From positions 294,516-358,515 of the forward strand of contig JAJFFF010000004.1 of the NCBI GenBank assembly GCA_021776785.1: a stretch of DNA of 64,000 nucleotides, in the 5' to 3' direction. The notes under the pieces were generated by a model that did no database searches, was not told the DNA's origin, and worked only from the letters and a program-made list of their open reading frames with translations. Numbering within the stretch: the first letter of the stretch is position 1; each line of letters starts with the position of its first letter. This DNA comes from Planctomycetota bacterium (lineage in GTDB: Bacteria > Planctomycetota > PLA2). The position numbers and the translations under genes are program-made. This document shows, one piece after another, positions 17,221-26,935 of this stretch.

Positions 17221-18244
17221 GTGAGTCGGACTAAGAAAAAACCAATCGTGCGCACAAGGGCTTTCGGTTTCGCTTTTGCGGCTATCGCACTTGTCGCACT
17301 CGGATGCAGCGAGGACGACAACAAGGCCGTTCGACTGGCCGAGCGACTGCAGAAGCGAGCCGAGGGCCTGTCACACCGCCGGCTGCCACCTCCGCACCGT
17401 GCACGAGAGCTCGGGGCGAGCGATGGAGGCCGTCGTAGCCCCTTAGCGGCAGAAATAGCGCCGCTAAAGGGCGATCAGGGAGTTGTTGCGGCCTTGACCG
17501 CGATGCTGCGAGACCAAAACAAGCGTGTTGCAGCGGCGTACGTGCTCGCCGAGATCGGGGGGCCTCGCGCGGCAGAGGCGCTTTGGAGCGTGTACCGCGA
17601 GATGCTCAAGCGCGTCAAGGTGGTCACACGTTTTCGGGAGACGTCGGATGGCGTTTGGGAGCACGCGGGGATCCGGACAAAAAGCGTAGATCATGCCTTC
17701 TTCTTCGAAGTACGTATGGGACTCTGTTATGTCGGTCGGCCGGTTGCACGGGCCATGATCGATCGAGCCGAGACCGCGCTCACCAACGTTCGAACCCTCC
17801 AAGAGAACGGCCAGGACAATGATGCCGGTAGAGCACCGCGTAGAAGACACCGGCCGGGTGGACGAGGTGAACTCCGCTCGGCCCTTGATGGTGTTTGACG
17901 AGCTGATTGAGATCTTGGGTTGGATCGGCGACCCGGCGGCCGGCTCACTGTTCGCTGCCGCACTGGCTTCGGGCATCAAAGATGTCCGGCGCCCCACGCT
18001 GGAGGCGGTGACGAATCTGAACTGTAAGGAGGAGCCCGTGCTTCGTGCCTTGTTAGCCATGCTCGAATCCAGCGACAAGTACCAGGAAGACGTGTTGGTC
18101 AAAGAGCGGGCGGCCGCGGCCATCTTGTTCTTGCTCAACGGCAAACCCATCGCGGTTCGACAGCTCCGCCGGTCGGAACGAGGCATGCTGATCGATGCCG
18201 CCCGAGAACGCGTCGCCGAGGAGTTTGAGCGCATCGGCCGTTGA
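17221..18244 (+). pseudogene. HEAT-repeat lipoprotein interrupted by a frameshift
   Basis: The first frame (17221 to a stop at 17898) encodes a signal with lipobox VALGC, then HEAT-like helices (VAAAYVLAEIGGPRAAEAL). The second frame, open from 17759 to 18244, continues the same type of repeat (FDELIEILGWIGDPAAGSLF). The frames overlap, and the first becomes Arg/Gly-rich noise after about 17820, which points to a +1 shift between 17815 and 17850. It may be a sequencing or assembly error or real decay. Start is GTG 17221, or GTG 17206. HEAT lipoproteins usually mediate protein contacts; no specific role is proposed. A 12-base inverted repeat around 17440-17472 lies inside the gene. Confidence 0.65.
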
Positions 18245-18359
18245 GAGTGCGCTGCTAAGATCCGCGCATGTAGCTCAGCTGGACAGCTGGCGTGGAGCGC
18301 GTCACGTCGTTCGTTCTAGAGCGGAAGGGCGTCGCGGAATAGAATGCCCACACCGCGAC

Positions 18360-18433
18360 GACCCCGTAGCTCAGCCGGATAGAGCGGTTGATTCCTAATC
18401 AACAGGTCGCAGGTTCGAGTCCTGCCGGGGTCG
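18360..18433 (+). tRNA. tRNA-Arg (anticodon CCT), second copy
   Basis: A 74-base cloverleaf: acceptor GACCCCG/CGGGGTC, discriminator G, D arm GCTC..GAGC, anticodon stem GTTGA/TCAAC with loop TTCCTAA (anticodon CCT), and T arm GGTTCGAGTCC. It reads AGG like the copy at 17007, on the opposite strand, but differs in the acceptor and anticodon stems. No CCA is encoded. Confidence 0.93.
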
Positions 18434-18501
18434 CTACCTTAGATGGGGGTAGGTCGCGCCGAGCGAATGAGCGAAGCGAAGAAGTGAAAGCGAACCGAAG
18501 G

Positions 18502-18520
18502 GGGGCGCAGCCCCACTTTT
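18502..18520 (+). terminator. Probable terminator after tRNA-Arg
   Basis: Stem GGGGC/GCCCC with loop GCA, followed by ACTTTT. It lies about 70 bases after the tRNA and before the SDR gene. The stem is short, so confidence is moderate. Confidence 0.45.
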
Positions 18521-18611
18521 ATGCTGCGCCTAAGCGAAGCGCGACGCAGCGACGCTCGTTTGGGTCCTGCCGGGTTCGGGTTTCGCGGGGCCGGTTGCGT
18601 ATCTTAGCTCT

Positions 18612-19637
18612 ATGACTTTGCGCGGCCGGGTTGCTCTTGTTGCTGGTGCTACGCGCGGCGCCGGGCGTGGCATCGCTCGTGCGCTTGGTGAGGCCGGCGC
18701 CACCGTCTACTGCACCGGGCGCAGCAGCCGTTTGGGGACCGTCGATCCCAAGCGGCCCGAAACGATCGAAGGAACCGCCGAACTCGTGACCGCGGCCGGC
18801 GGTTTCGGCATCCCCGTGCGCGTCGATCACACCGACGAGTCCGCAGTCATCTCCCTGTTTCAGCGCGTGCGCGCCGAGCACGGCAAACTCGACATCTTCA
18901 TCAATGACATTTGGGGCGGCGACTCGCTCACCGAATGGGGTAAGTCGTTTTGGGAGGTCGATGTCCAACAGGGCTTCGCGATGATGGAGCGTGCAATTCA
19001 TACGCACATCATCACGAGCCGGCACGGCGTCCCGCTCATGCTCGCCAGCAACGTTGACCGCGACGGCGGATTGATCGTCGAACTTACCGACGGCGCGTTT
19101 TACGGCTATCGCGGCCAACTGTTTTACGACCTCTGCAAGATGTCGGTGATTCGCCTCGCGTACGCCATGTCGGTTGAACTCGCCGACCGGCCCATCACCG
19201 CGGTCGCCGTTACGCCTGGCTTCCTACGCTCCGAGGCCGTCCTCGATCACTTCGGCGTGACCGAAGAAAACTGGCGCGACGCGATTGCGCAAGACCCCCA
19301 CTTCGCACACTCCGAAACACCGCTGCTCGTCGGACGCGTGATCGCCGCGCTCGCCACAGACCCCGACGCCCCCAAACGCTGCGGCCAAGCCCTCACGTGC
19401 TGGGACCTCGCCCGTCACTACGACATCACAGACGTCGACGGGAGGCAGCCGCACTGGGATGAGCATTTAGACACGGCCGTCGAGGCCATCCTGGAAAGCG
19501 CGGCTCCGAGTGCGGACGATTTGTCGTTACTCGCCATTCGCAAACATCAAATTGATTTCGACGACGGCCGCGCCGCACAACGCGCGCGCATCGACGCTTT
19601 CTTGCGACAACACGGGTCGCCCTCGCAGTCGCGCTAG
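18612..19637 (+). CDS. Short-chain dehydrogenase/reductase
   Basis: A 341-residue SDR oxidoreductase, longer than the usual 250 because of a C-terminal extension from about residue 250. The cofactor site near the N terminus is GATRGAGRGIARAL, a variant of TGxxxGxG. VDHTDES and INDIWGG fit the later Rossmann strands. The active-site pair is YDLCK (YxxxK), with VTPGFLRSE matching the PG motif after the sixth strand. The catalytic Ser is not obvious; a Thr (ELTDGAF) stands near its expected place. NADP(H) use is plausible from the CTGRSSR segment. Substrate unknown. Confidence 0.85.
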   Translation: MTLRGRVALVAGATRGAGRGIARALGEAGATVYCTGRSSRLGTVDPKRPETIEGTAELVTAAGGFGIPVRVDHTDESAVISLFQRVRAEHGKLDIFINDIWGGDSLTEWGKSFWEVDVQQGFAMMERAIHTHIITSRHGVPLMLASNVDRDGGLIVELTDGAFYGYRGQLFYDLCKMSVIRLAYAMSVELADRPITAVAVTPGFLRSEAVLDHFGVTEENWRDAIAQDPHFAHSETPLLVGRVIAALATDPDAPKRCGQALTCWDLARHYDITDVDGRQPHWDEHLDTAVEAILESAAPSADDLSLLAIRKHQIDFDDGRAAQRARIDAFLRQHGSPSQSR

Positions 19638-19645
19638 AATCCGGC

Positions 19646-20545
19646 ATGATCCGAATCTTTGTCCCGCGTGTCGTCGTCTTGTTTTTGTTGGGTCTTACTG
19701 CCTGCCCCTATCGCGGTCACCGGATTCCGCGCGATGTGCACTCGATCGCGCCGCTAAACTCCGAGTACGACGACATCAACATGGCGGCCCCGCCGCAATT
19801 GGATCAGTTTGTGTGGTCAACCAACCGGGGAACAAACGGCGGCACGTTCGACCTCTGGACGGCGTCCGGGACGTTTTTCGACGGCGGACTCGCGCTCAAA
19901 GAGGACGGGCAACCGCATCCCTTCGAGCCGTCGGCCTCGCCGGCCGACGAATTCGGTCCGACTTGGGTTGTGCATGGGAAGGCCTCGGAGTCGCGATGGA
20001 GCGAAGATGCGTACGTGGTCTTTTCGAGCAACCGCATGGGCGGCCGCGGAGGGTTGGATCTGTATCGCGTCGATCCGCGCACGGGCCGGATCGATGCGTT
20101 GGACAAACTCAACGGCCCGCGTAACGACGCCTACTGGACGCGAACGCGTACGAGCGAGTTTTTTGTATCCGACCGCGCGGGACACGGTCTTGATCTGTTC
20201 GAGGTCGTGCGTCATGCCGACGGTCGCGTCGAGATCGTCCGTTTGGATGAACTCTGCACGAACTCCGACGAAACCGCGCTGTCCGCGACGCACGGCAAAG
20301 GCGGTCACACCGCACTCCTGTTTGCGTCCAATCGCGAAGGCGGCCACGGAGGCTGGGATCTGTACTACGCGGTGCGCAAAAACAACAAGTGGAGCAAGCC
20401 CCGCAATCTGGGAGCGCGCTTCAACACCGAACACAACGAGTTTCGGCCCGTCGCCTCGTGGGGCGCGATTTTGTTCTCGTCGGACCGACCGGGCGGGAAA
20501 GGCGGCTACGACCTATACCGGGCGCGCGCGCCGCAGTTGAAATGA
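19646..20545 (+). CDS. PD40 (TolB-type) propeller lipoprotein
   Basis: A 299-residue lipoprotein with lipobox LTAC at about residues 17-20. Several PD40 motifs recur: SSNRMGGRGGLDLYRV, ASNREGGHGGWDLYY and SSDRPGGKGGYDLYRA. These form blades of a WD40-like propeller as in TolB and OmpA-associated periplasmic proteins. It starts nine bases after the SDR gene and may share its transcript, though the functions look unrelated. A binding role at the envelope is likely. Confidence 0.8.
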   Translation: MIRIFVPRVVVLFLLGLTACPYRGHRIPRDVHSIAPLNSEYDDINMAAPPQLDQFVWSTNRGTNGGTFDLWTASGTFFDGGLALKEDGQPHPFEPSASPADEFGPTWVVHGKASESRWSEDAYVVFSSNRMGGRGGLDLYRVDPRTGRIDALDKLNGPRNDAYWTRTRTSEFFVSDRAGHGLDLFEVVRHADGRVEIVRLDELCTNSDETALSATHGKGGHTALLFASNREGGHGGWDLYYAVRKNNKWSKPRNLGARFNTEHNEFRPVASWGAILFSSDRPGGKGGYDLYRARAPQLK

Positions 20546-20565
20546 GCCGGTCGGCGCACCTAGGC

Positions 20566-21054
20566 CTAGGTTGCCGAGCGCGAGCGCCTTAGCAGAACGA
20601 TTCCGGTCAGCATGAGCGCGACCGCGGCGCTCCATACGCCTACGCCCTTTGTTTGCGCCATCGCGAAATACGCGAGCGCTAGTCCGGTAGCGCAAGCAAT
20701 CCCGCCGAAAGCACGCAAATGGCGCCCGTTCGACGGCGCGTTGGCAAGGTCGAGTCGTTCCCACTCAAACTGCGTGCGCCACCGCTCGTTGCCGGCCTGG
20801 TAATCGCTAAACGCTTGCACGATTGCTTCGTGAGGGATGCCCGTTTGCTTCGCGCGGTAGTGACGACTCAAGTCACCATCCTGATACTCAAGAATGAATC
20901 CGTCTTCGTGCGACCAAGCGGTTTGCACAAACGCCCCATCGTCCGCGGTGAGTATCGCGAAATAGTTGTCGTCTCCGTCGAGCCCCTCAAGCGTCCGTCG
21001 GATCTGAGCCCGCGGAGGATTCAAAATCTCAGTGTTCGACGTGGTCAATCGCAC
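20566..21054 (-). CDS. Unknown protein with two C-terminal transmembrane helices
   Basis: 162 residues. The first 110 form a soluble domain (NYFAILTADDGAFVQTAW, GFILEYQDGDLSRHY, then IVQAFSDYQAGNERW) that resembles, by general look only, small immunity-type proteins of actinobacteria. Two hydrophobic helices follow (about 118-135 and 139-156), with a basic end RRSRSAT. It faces the PD40 gene tail to tail and is followed on its own strand by no partner. Function not assigned. Confidence 0.6.
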   Translation of the reverse strand: MRLTTSNTEILNPPRAQIRRTLEGLDGDDNYFAILTADDGAFVQTAWSHEDGFILEYQDGDLSRHYRAKQTGIPHEAIVQAFSDYQAGNERWRTQFEWERLDLANAPSNGRHLRAFGGIACATGLALAYFAMAQTKGVGVWSAAVALMLTGIVLLRRSRSAT

Positions 21055-21195
21055 GGTTCGATCTTATCGCACGTTCATGCCGCGTGTCGGTGGCGGGACC
21101 TGGTCCCGCGGCGGTGGGTCACGCTGCGGTGTTCTACGGTGTTCCGCGGCACTTGTTTGCATGCTTGCGCGTCGTGGCTTTGTTTGCGCCGGCCG

Positions 21196-24100
21196 CTACT
21201 CGAGTTCGTTCACGCCTAGAAAGATCCGGACCTTGCGATCCGTCTCGTCGACTACCGCGACGTCGGGGACGTTGTCGGCGTTTGCGTCGATTACGACCGT
21301 TGCGATCGGGTTGGTTCCGACTGCGTAGCTCTGGTCGACTGTGAAGGTTCCCGTCCCGTTGCCCAACAAGATGCTGATCGTTCCAGCGACTCGGTTGGCG
21401 ACCGCCATGTCGATTTCGTTGTCGCCGTTGAAGTCGCCGAGCGAAATGTGCATCGCACCTGCGCCGGTTGCGATTTCTTGGCCGCTCGTGAACGTGCCGT
21501 CGCCGATTCCGTTGACGCCGTTGCCGAGGAGAACGCGAATGCTGCCCGCCGTCTGTTGCGTGACGACTACGTCGAGGATCCGATCCCGGTTGACGTCGGC
21601 CAAGACTACGTAGCTCGGCGCCGCGCCGATCGGGATGACCGGTTGCTCGTCAAACGTTCCGTCGCCGCGCCCCGGCGATGCTTGGTTACCGAGCCAGACG
21701 TGCAACTCGCCAAAGAACTCGTCAACCGACACGGCATCGAGCACGCCGTCGGCGTTGCAATCGCCCAGCGCCAAGTGTCGACGACGGACCGCGCCGCCTT
21801 GGCTCGCCTCGGGCCGTATGGTTCCCGATGTCGGCGGACCCGACGTGAGCTGCACGGGGAACGTCCCGTCGCCCGCACCCAGACGCACGCTCAAGACATG
21901 CTCCGTGAAAAACTCAGGGAAGTTGCCGTCGAACCGCAAGTCAGACACGGCGATCAAGTCGGGAAATCCATCGCGGTCCAGATCTGCGGCGCGCAACCCC
22001 GAAGGCCCCACTTCGCCGAACGCCGGATTCTCAGGGTCCGTTCCGACCGAACGTCGCACGCCAAACGTACCCGTGCCGCGTCCGAACGCCACGTCGCCGT
22101 CGAACACGTTGACGTCGAGGCGCGGAAACTGGTCGGCGCCGCCACCTTTAAACGCCACGAGGTCGAGTGCGCGATCCCCGTTGAAATCGGCAGCCACGAG
22201 CGACATCGAAATCGACGCCGCCGGAAACGCGGCCTGGCCGCCCGTACCGGGTCTCAGTACGTTCGTGTCGTCAATCCCCGCCATGCGTAAGACCTCGCCC
22301 GGGCCAAACGTGCCGTCGGCTTGACCATTCACGCCGCGGCCGGGAAAGATCACGATGCTCGGTGCGGGCTGACCGGTTTCGTCGTCGACGAGCTCCGGGT
22401 CCGGCTCCGCCACGACGGCAAGATCGGGTATCGCGTCGGCGTTGAAGTCGGCGGTAATCATGTCGCGCGGGCGATCGCCCGTCGCCAGCTCCACGCCGTC
22501 CAGCAACACCATGGCGCCGTTGCCGCGTCCCGCCGCGCCCTGACCCATCAAGATCGTGACGCTCGACGCGCCCGCGTTCGCGGTCGCGAGATCCAAAATC
22601 CCGTCGCTGTTGAAGTCCGCGACCGTTAGATCGACCGCGCCGGCGCCCACGGGATAGATCGCGTCGCGCGTCCAAACGCCAAACGCATTCCCTGCACCGC
22701 GCTGGCCGAGATAGATGTGTACGTCGCTGCTGCCTTCGCAGACGACCGCGAGGTCCGGCACCGCGTCGGCGTTGAAGTCGCCGGCAACAACCGTGCTGGG
22801 ATTTGTCCCCGTCTGCAGCACAAGCGGCGGCAAAAACGTCCCGTCGCCGTTGCCGCGAAAAATGCGCAGGCTTGCCGGGTTTTCGCCCGTCGCGACCGCG
22901 AGATCCGGTTTGCCGTCGCGATCGAGATCCACCGGCACCATGGCGCGCGGCGTGTCGCCGGTTCCCACGAAGTGCAACGTGCCGTCTAAGAGCGCCGCGT
23001 CGCCCGTTCCGAGCAGTACGGCGATACGGCCGTCTTGCATGACGGCAACATCGACACGGCCGTCGGCATTGAAATCGGCGGTTTCGAGGTCGGTGATCTC
23101 GCCCACTTCGAAACTTCCGCCGCTGCCGCGATCCACAAAGCCCTCGCCGCGTCCGATCGGGACGCCCTCCCGAAGGGCCAAGCGTTGCAGCGCAATGTCG
23201 AGCCGCGGAATGTCGCTGGTCTGAATCGTATCGGTATTGATGCGCGCGATGTCGGGAACACCGTCGCGATTGAAATCACCCACGGCGTGGCGCGAAAATG
23301 GGCCGACCGGATCGGCTTCGAAAAACGTACCGCCGCCCATGTTCACAATCAGTTCGCGACCGCCCACCACGTCGATGGCGCCATCGCCGTTGAGATCGAT
23401 GGGCGTCATGTTGGCGCGCAACGCCGCGAGGTTGGGAGATGTCGTCACGGCGAACGTGCCATCCCCCGCGCCGCGCATGAGCACGCCGGAAGATTCTCCG
23501 CCGGCGACGAGGTCAACCGTCCCGTCTCCATCGAAATCCGCCGCCGCCAATCCGATCGGCGAGAGCGGGGCCACCGACACGTCGCGCACGACCGCAAACC
23601 GACCGTTGCCGCCACAGCCCGTGCGGCGACTCGCCGCGACCGCGATCGCGCTGCGATTGCCGGCTGCGTCGAGGGCGGAGATGCCCACGAAGTATCGCTT
23701 GCAGCGTTGCAGACTCGCGAGCGACGCCAGGGTCACATTGCCCACGCGTGCGGGAGAGTCTTGCGTCAACGTGGCGACGACCGCGGCGACGCCTGTGAAA
23801 TCGCCGGCCGCCGGCGTGGCCGGAGGGACATCCAGCGAGTAGTGAATCTCGTAACCAACCACGCCGCTGCCGAGGTCCGCGCTTTGCGTCCACGCCAAGA
23901 ACAATTCCGTGTCGGTCGCGCTCGTGATGCGCGGCAGCGTCGGCGTCTCCGGCGGCGTCGTGTCCACGCGCCACCGGTGCGTCGCTTCACTGATCTTGGT
24001 GCCCGCGTTCACTCGTACGTTGAACTCGTATTCGCCGTCGGCTAAGCCATTGAGCACGAACGGGTTGGTAATGCGCACAAACGGAGGGGGCGCTTCTCCG

Positions 24101-24327
24101 ATGCGGACCAATCGCCCTTCAAACGCCAGGTCGGTTCGGTTGATCGAAAACGTAAACGCGGCGTCGGCCGTGTCGCTGATCGCTGACGGCCCGGACTGCA
24201 CGACCACAAGCGGCTCGGGCAAGACCGAGTTGTCGTCCGTCGCCTCAAGAAACGCAAAAATTCCGCCGAGCGGCCCACACCCGCCCAGGAAAACGAGCGC
24301 CAGTATCCCGACTCCCAAAGTTCGCAT
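21196..24327 (-). CDS. FG-GAP/VCBS-repeat lipoprotein with a fibronectin III-like domain
   Basis: 1043 residues. Start chosen at the ATG giving MRTLGVGILALVFLGGC, a proper lipoprotein signal; AGG lies nine bases upstream, while the longer frame adds 19 unlikely residues. An Ig/fibronectin-like part covers about residues 30-220 (TSATDTELFLAWTQS, GYEIHYSLD). Then about 15 FG-GAP/VCBS repeats follow with calcium-binding DFNxDGxxDLA motifs (DFDGDGTVDLVAGG, DFNADAVPDLAVV), each spaced about 50-60 residues. They should fold as one or two seven-bladed integrin-alpha-like propellers at the cell surface. It is a single gene with a long gap to neighbours in function. Confidence 0.88.
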   Translation of the reverse strand: MRTLGVGILALVFLGGCGPLGGIFAFLEATDDNSVLPEPLVVVQSGPSAISDTADAAFTFSINRTDLAFEGRLVRIGEAPPPFVRITNPFVLNGLADGEYEFNVRVNAGTKISEATHRWRVDTTPPETPTLPRITSATDTELFLAWTQSADLGSGVVGYEIHYSLDVPPATPAAGDFTGVAAVVATLTQDSPARVGNVTLASLASLQRCKRYFVGISALDAAGNRSAIAVAASRRTGCGGNGRFAVVRDVSVAPLSPIGLAAADFDGDGTVDLVAGGESSGVLMRGAGDGTFAVTTSPNLAALRANMTPIDLNGDGAIDVVGGRELIVNMGGGTFFEADPVGPFSRHAVGDFNRDGVPDIARINTDTIQTSDIPRLDIALQRLALREGVPIGRGEGFVDRGSGGSFEVGEITDLETADFNADGRVDVAVMQDGRIAVLLGTGDAALLDGTLHFVGTGDTPRAMVPVDLDRDGKPDLAVATGENPASLRIFRGNGDGTFLPPLVLQTGTNPSTVVAGDFNADAVPDLAVVCEGSSDVHIYLGQRGAGNAFGVWTRDAIYPVGAGAVDLTVADFNSDGILDLATANAGASSVTILMGQGAAGRGNGAMVLLDGVELATGDRPRDMITADFNADAIPDLAVVAEPDPELVDDETGQPAPSIVIFPGRGVNGQADGTFGPGEVLRMAGIDDTNVLRPGTGGQAAFPAASISMSLVAADFNGDRALDLVAFKGGGADQFPRLDVNVFDGDVAFGRGTGTFGVRRSVGTDPENPAFGEVGPSGLRAADLDRDGFPDLIAVSDLRFDGNFPEFFTEHVLSVRLGAGDGTFPVQLTSGPPTSGTIRPEASQGGAVRRRHLALGDCNADGVLDAVSVDEFFGELHVWLGNQASPGRGDGTFDEQPVIPIGAAPSYVVLADVNRDRILDVVVTQQTAGSIRVLLGNGVNGIGDGTFTSGQEIATGAGAMHISLGDFNGDNEIDMAVANRVAGTISILLGNGTGTFTVDQSYAVGTNPIATVVIDANADNVPDVAVVDETDRKVRIFLGVNELE

Positions 24328-24426
24328 GCGAAACATCCTAGGACAGCTGGATACGCAGGGGTAGCGCCATGTCGGTTGGAACACCGCGCTGGCTGGTACC
24401 TGCCGCGTAGCCCTTGCTCATACCCG

Positions 24427-25680
24427 CTAGCGGATCCACTGGGCAGCGAGATTTTCTTCGGTCGCGTTTCTCCAGCGCCATGCGAGCCCGGCGATACTCC
24501 CGGTTGCAAAGACGACCGCCGTAGTAAGAGGCGCGAGTAGATAAGCGATCGCGACCGAGATGACGAACCAAAGAGACGGGGTACGCAACGGGATCGGTCC
24601 CGCAAAGAGAATTCGAAACACGAAGAGCGCTATCACAACGAGCGCGGACGCGATTCGCCCCGCTGTCGGCTCCCACCACAGAGCGAATCCAAGTGCAGCG
24701 CCCGCGCAAGCGGGCAAGACATGCGCAACGATTCCAGCGAGCAGGCTGTGTCGGAACATCGATCGCAACGAAACACCGTGTAGATAAGCGTGCGGCTCGA
24801 TACTGAAGTACGTTGGCGCGAACACGATCAAGACCACACCGGCGAACCCGGTCGGATGAGAAACCATCACAAAGACCGCGAGCACAGGGATTGCCAACGA
24901 AACACCGGCGAGACCGGCGCGCCACATCGATGCGAAAAAGCGAGCATCCAGACGAACACGGAAACGCGGTCTCAGCAGACGCCATTGCGCCGTCCACAGG
25001 CTCGTAGCTCCGCGATGGTGATCTGGGAGCGCGCGCGCCGGAACCAACGACATCGTTAAGTTTCGGCCGTTGCCACTCACCTCCCGCGTCGCGAGCGCCA
25101 GCCATTGGTAGAAAAAAAGCACCGGAACACCGATCCACACCGCCTCCGCTGCGCCGGGCCATACGGGAAACGGCGTGTCACGCATGTATACATCCATCGT
25201 CATCCAAAAGTGCGCCCCAAGAAACCAAGCGAACACAACCACCCGCAACGACTGCGCGGCCCAACCCCCGGCTCTCGCACGCACAAGACTGTTCGCTGCC
25301 CCGAGGGCTCCAAAAAAGAGCGGCGCGACAACAATCGCCCAATCGATCGTTCTGCTCGGCCGAACTCGAATCCAGTAGGCCAGCATCGCAACGCCGTACC
25401 AAGGAAGAACAATAAGCCACCGAGCCGCAAGCCGCGCGCGCAGACTAGGTGCACGCAACGAATCAAACGAGTGCACTTCGGCGACACCCTCGCCGACAAA
25501 AAACGCCATCGCAATGACACCAAAAGATCCGAGCACGAAAGATTCGGCAGGGATCCACAGGAGCAATGGAATCAGGAGCGCGACTGCAACCCCGAGCCAC
25601 CACAACTCCGGGCTCCCGGCTCCCATGTGGAGACGAATATATTTGCTCTGGAGCGACCAAGCGTGCCGGATGCTTCGCAT
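24427..25680 (-). CDS. ABC transporter permease
   Basis: A 417-residue integral membrane protein with about ten hydrophobic segments (e.g. LWWLGVAVALLIPLLLW, AGLAGVSLAIPVLAVFVMV). The ATG at 25680 overlaps the stop of the upstream ATPase gene (TGATG), so the two are translationally coupled; the longer frame to 25707 is unlikely. With the GntR regulator it forms a three-gene operon like the Bacillus Ytr systems, where such permeases export or respond to antimicrobial compounds. The substrate is unknown. Confidence 0.8.
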   Translation of the reverse strand: MRSIRHAWSLQSKYIRLHMGAGSPELWWLGVAVALLIPLLLWIPAESFVLGSFGVIAMAFFVGEGVAEVHSFDSLRAPSLRARLAARWLIVLPWYGVAMLAYWIRVRPSRTIDWAIVVAPLFFGALGAANSLVRARAGGWAAQSLRVVVFAWFLGAHFWMTMDVYMRDTPFPVWPGAAEAVWIGVPVLFFYQWLALATREVSGNGRNLTMSLVPARALPDHHRGATSLWTAQWRLLRPRFRVRLDARFFASMWRAGLAGVSLAIPVLAVFVMVSHPTGFAGVVLIVFAPTYFSIEPHAYLHGVSLRSMFRHSLLAGIVAHVLPACAGAALGFALWWEPTAGRIASALVVIALFVFRILFAGPIPLRTPSLWFVISVAIAYLLAPLTTAVVFATGSIAGLAWRWRNATEENLAAQWIR

Positions 25681-26540
25681 CACAGGCTGCCTTCTGCGTA
25701 GTCGCAAAAGATCTCTTCCAGATTGAGGTCTTCAACTTCGTGCGGCGGGCAACCTGCAAGCTCCGTTGACCCGAACGCGGAAGTCGTTACAACAACAGCG
25801 CTGCCGTCTCTACGGCGGGCGATCTCGCCGTGGACGGCTGCGGGAGCTTCCCCCTTCTTGAACACAAGACGCTTTGTTCGCGCCTTCAACGCATCAAGGT
25901 CGGCACACTCCTGGAGACGCCCGCCGAGCATGATTCCAACGCGATCCACGATTCTTTCGACGTCGTGCAGCACGTGCGAAGTAAAGAGAACGGTCTTCCC
26001 CTCTTCACCCGCAAGCTCTAAGGCGCTCCAAAGAAACTCACGCCGGATCGCGGCGTCGAGACCAAGAGTCGGGTCATCAAGTACCAACAGGTCCGGCTTC
26101 GGCGCGAGAGCGACCGCCAACTCTGCGCGCCGCCTCTCGCCAAGACTCAGGTCGTCAAGCGCCGTTTTCGTCGGCACGCGCAACCGGTCAAGAAGTGACT
26201 GCGCGAAAGCCCAGTCCCACTCCTCGTAAAAGCTCGAGACGTATCGCAGCACGTCGCCCACCGCGAGATGGGAAAACGGAAGTGCGTCCTCCGTCATGTA
26301 GCCAATGCGTTGGCGCGCCGCCGAAGAGAGCCGCAGCGCCGGCTCGCCGAAGACGAAGGCGTGGCCCGCATCGGGCCGCGCCAAGCCCAACAGCATTTGA
26401 AGCGCGGTTGTCTTCCCCGCGCCGTTTGGTCCGATGAGCCCGAACACGGTACCCGGCTCGATATCAAATGTGAGGTCGGACACGGCTTTCACGCCATCAA
26501 ACGACCTTGAAAGACCGCGCACGGACACAACAGGTTTCAT
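25680..26540 (-). CDS. ABC transporter ATP-binding protein
   Basis: 286 residues. The start ATG overlaps the GntR stop (ATGA) with AGGAG upstream, removing 21 extra residues of the longer frame. Walker A GPNGAGKTT is at about residue 36, signature LSLGERRRAELAVAL at about 130, and Walker B LLVLDDPTLGLD follows. The usual catalytic Glu after Walker B is Asp here (DDPT), which may slow hydrolysis. The H-loop is TSHVLHDVE. About 75 residues form a C-terminal regulatory extension. It pairs with the permease downstream. Confidence 0.92.
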   Translation of the reverse strand: MKPVVSVRGLSRSFDGVKAVSDLTFDIEPGTVFGLIGPNGAGKTTALQMLLGLARPDAGHAFVFGEPALRLSSAARQRIGYMTEDALPFSHLAVGDVLRYVSSFYEEWDWAFAQSLLDRLRVPTKTALDDLSLGERRRAELAVALAPKPDLLVLDDPTLGLDAAIRREFLWSALELAGEEGKTVLFTSHVLHDVERIVDRVGIMLGGRLQECADLDALKARTKRLVFKKGEAPAAVHGEIARRRDGSAVVVTTSAFGSTELAGCPPHEVEDLNLEEIFCDYAEGSL

Positions 26541-26932
26541 TTCTTCTCCTCTTTTCTGGCGCGTCGCCATTCCTCGCGCCACATGGCTTCGACGTCCTCC
26601 CACGACGTCGAGCTTCCGGCGAGATCGCCCAACAGCGTCTTAATGTGTCGGCGCACATACGCGCGAAGCTCCGCCTTCCGAAAGCCGAGCGTTTGCGCCG
26701 CGACAAACGTGCCGCGCCCTCGCTCAATCGACAGCACGCCTTCGCGTTCCAGGTCGCCAAACGCTTTGCGCACGGTGTGAAAGTTCACGCGCAGTTGCAT
26801 CGCCAAGTCGCGCGCCGACGGAAGACGCGCCCCCGCGGCCAGCCGGCCCGAGGCCACGGCCAAGCGGATCTGCCGCGTGATCTGAAGGCCGAGCGGCTCC
26901 CCACTATGGGGATCAAGACGAAGGCGTATCAT
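26537..26932 (-). CDS. GntR-family regulator, YtrA type
   Basis: A 131-residue regulator. The N-terminal winged helix (about 10-75) shows the GntR pattern LPSARDLAMQLRVNFHTVRKAF and a wing GVLSIERGRGTFVA. The short C-terminal part (about 55 residues, helical) is typical of the YtrA subgroup and too small for the larger FadR or HutC ligand domains. It heads the operon with the ABC genes and lies next to a perfect palindrome that should be its own operator. Such regulators usually repress the operon until an inducer, often a cell-wall antibiotic, is present. Confidence 0.88.
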   Translation of the reverse strand: MIRLRLDPHSGEPLGLQITRQIRLAVASGRLAAGARLPSARDLAMQLRVNFHTVRKAFGDLEREGVLSIERGRGTFVAAQTLGFRKAELRAYVRRHIKTLLGDLAGSSTSWEDVEAMWREEWRRARKEEKK

Positions 26933-26935
26933 TTA

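Noticed and set aside
18268..18340. Third tRNA gene next to tRNA-Arg
   Set aside because: Only the D-arm sequence is preserved; acceptor, anticodon and T arms do not pair. Kept only as a possible remnant.
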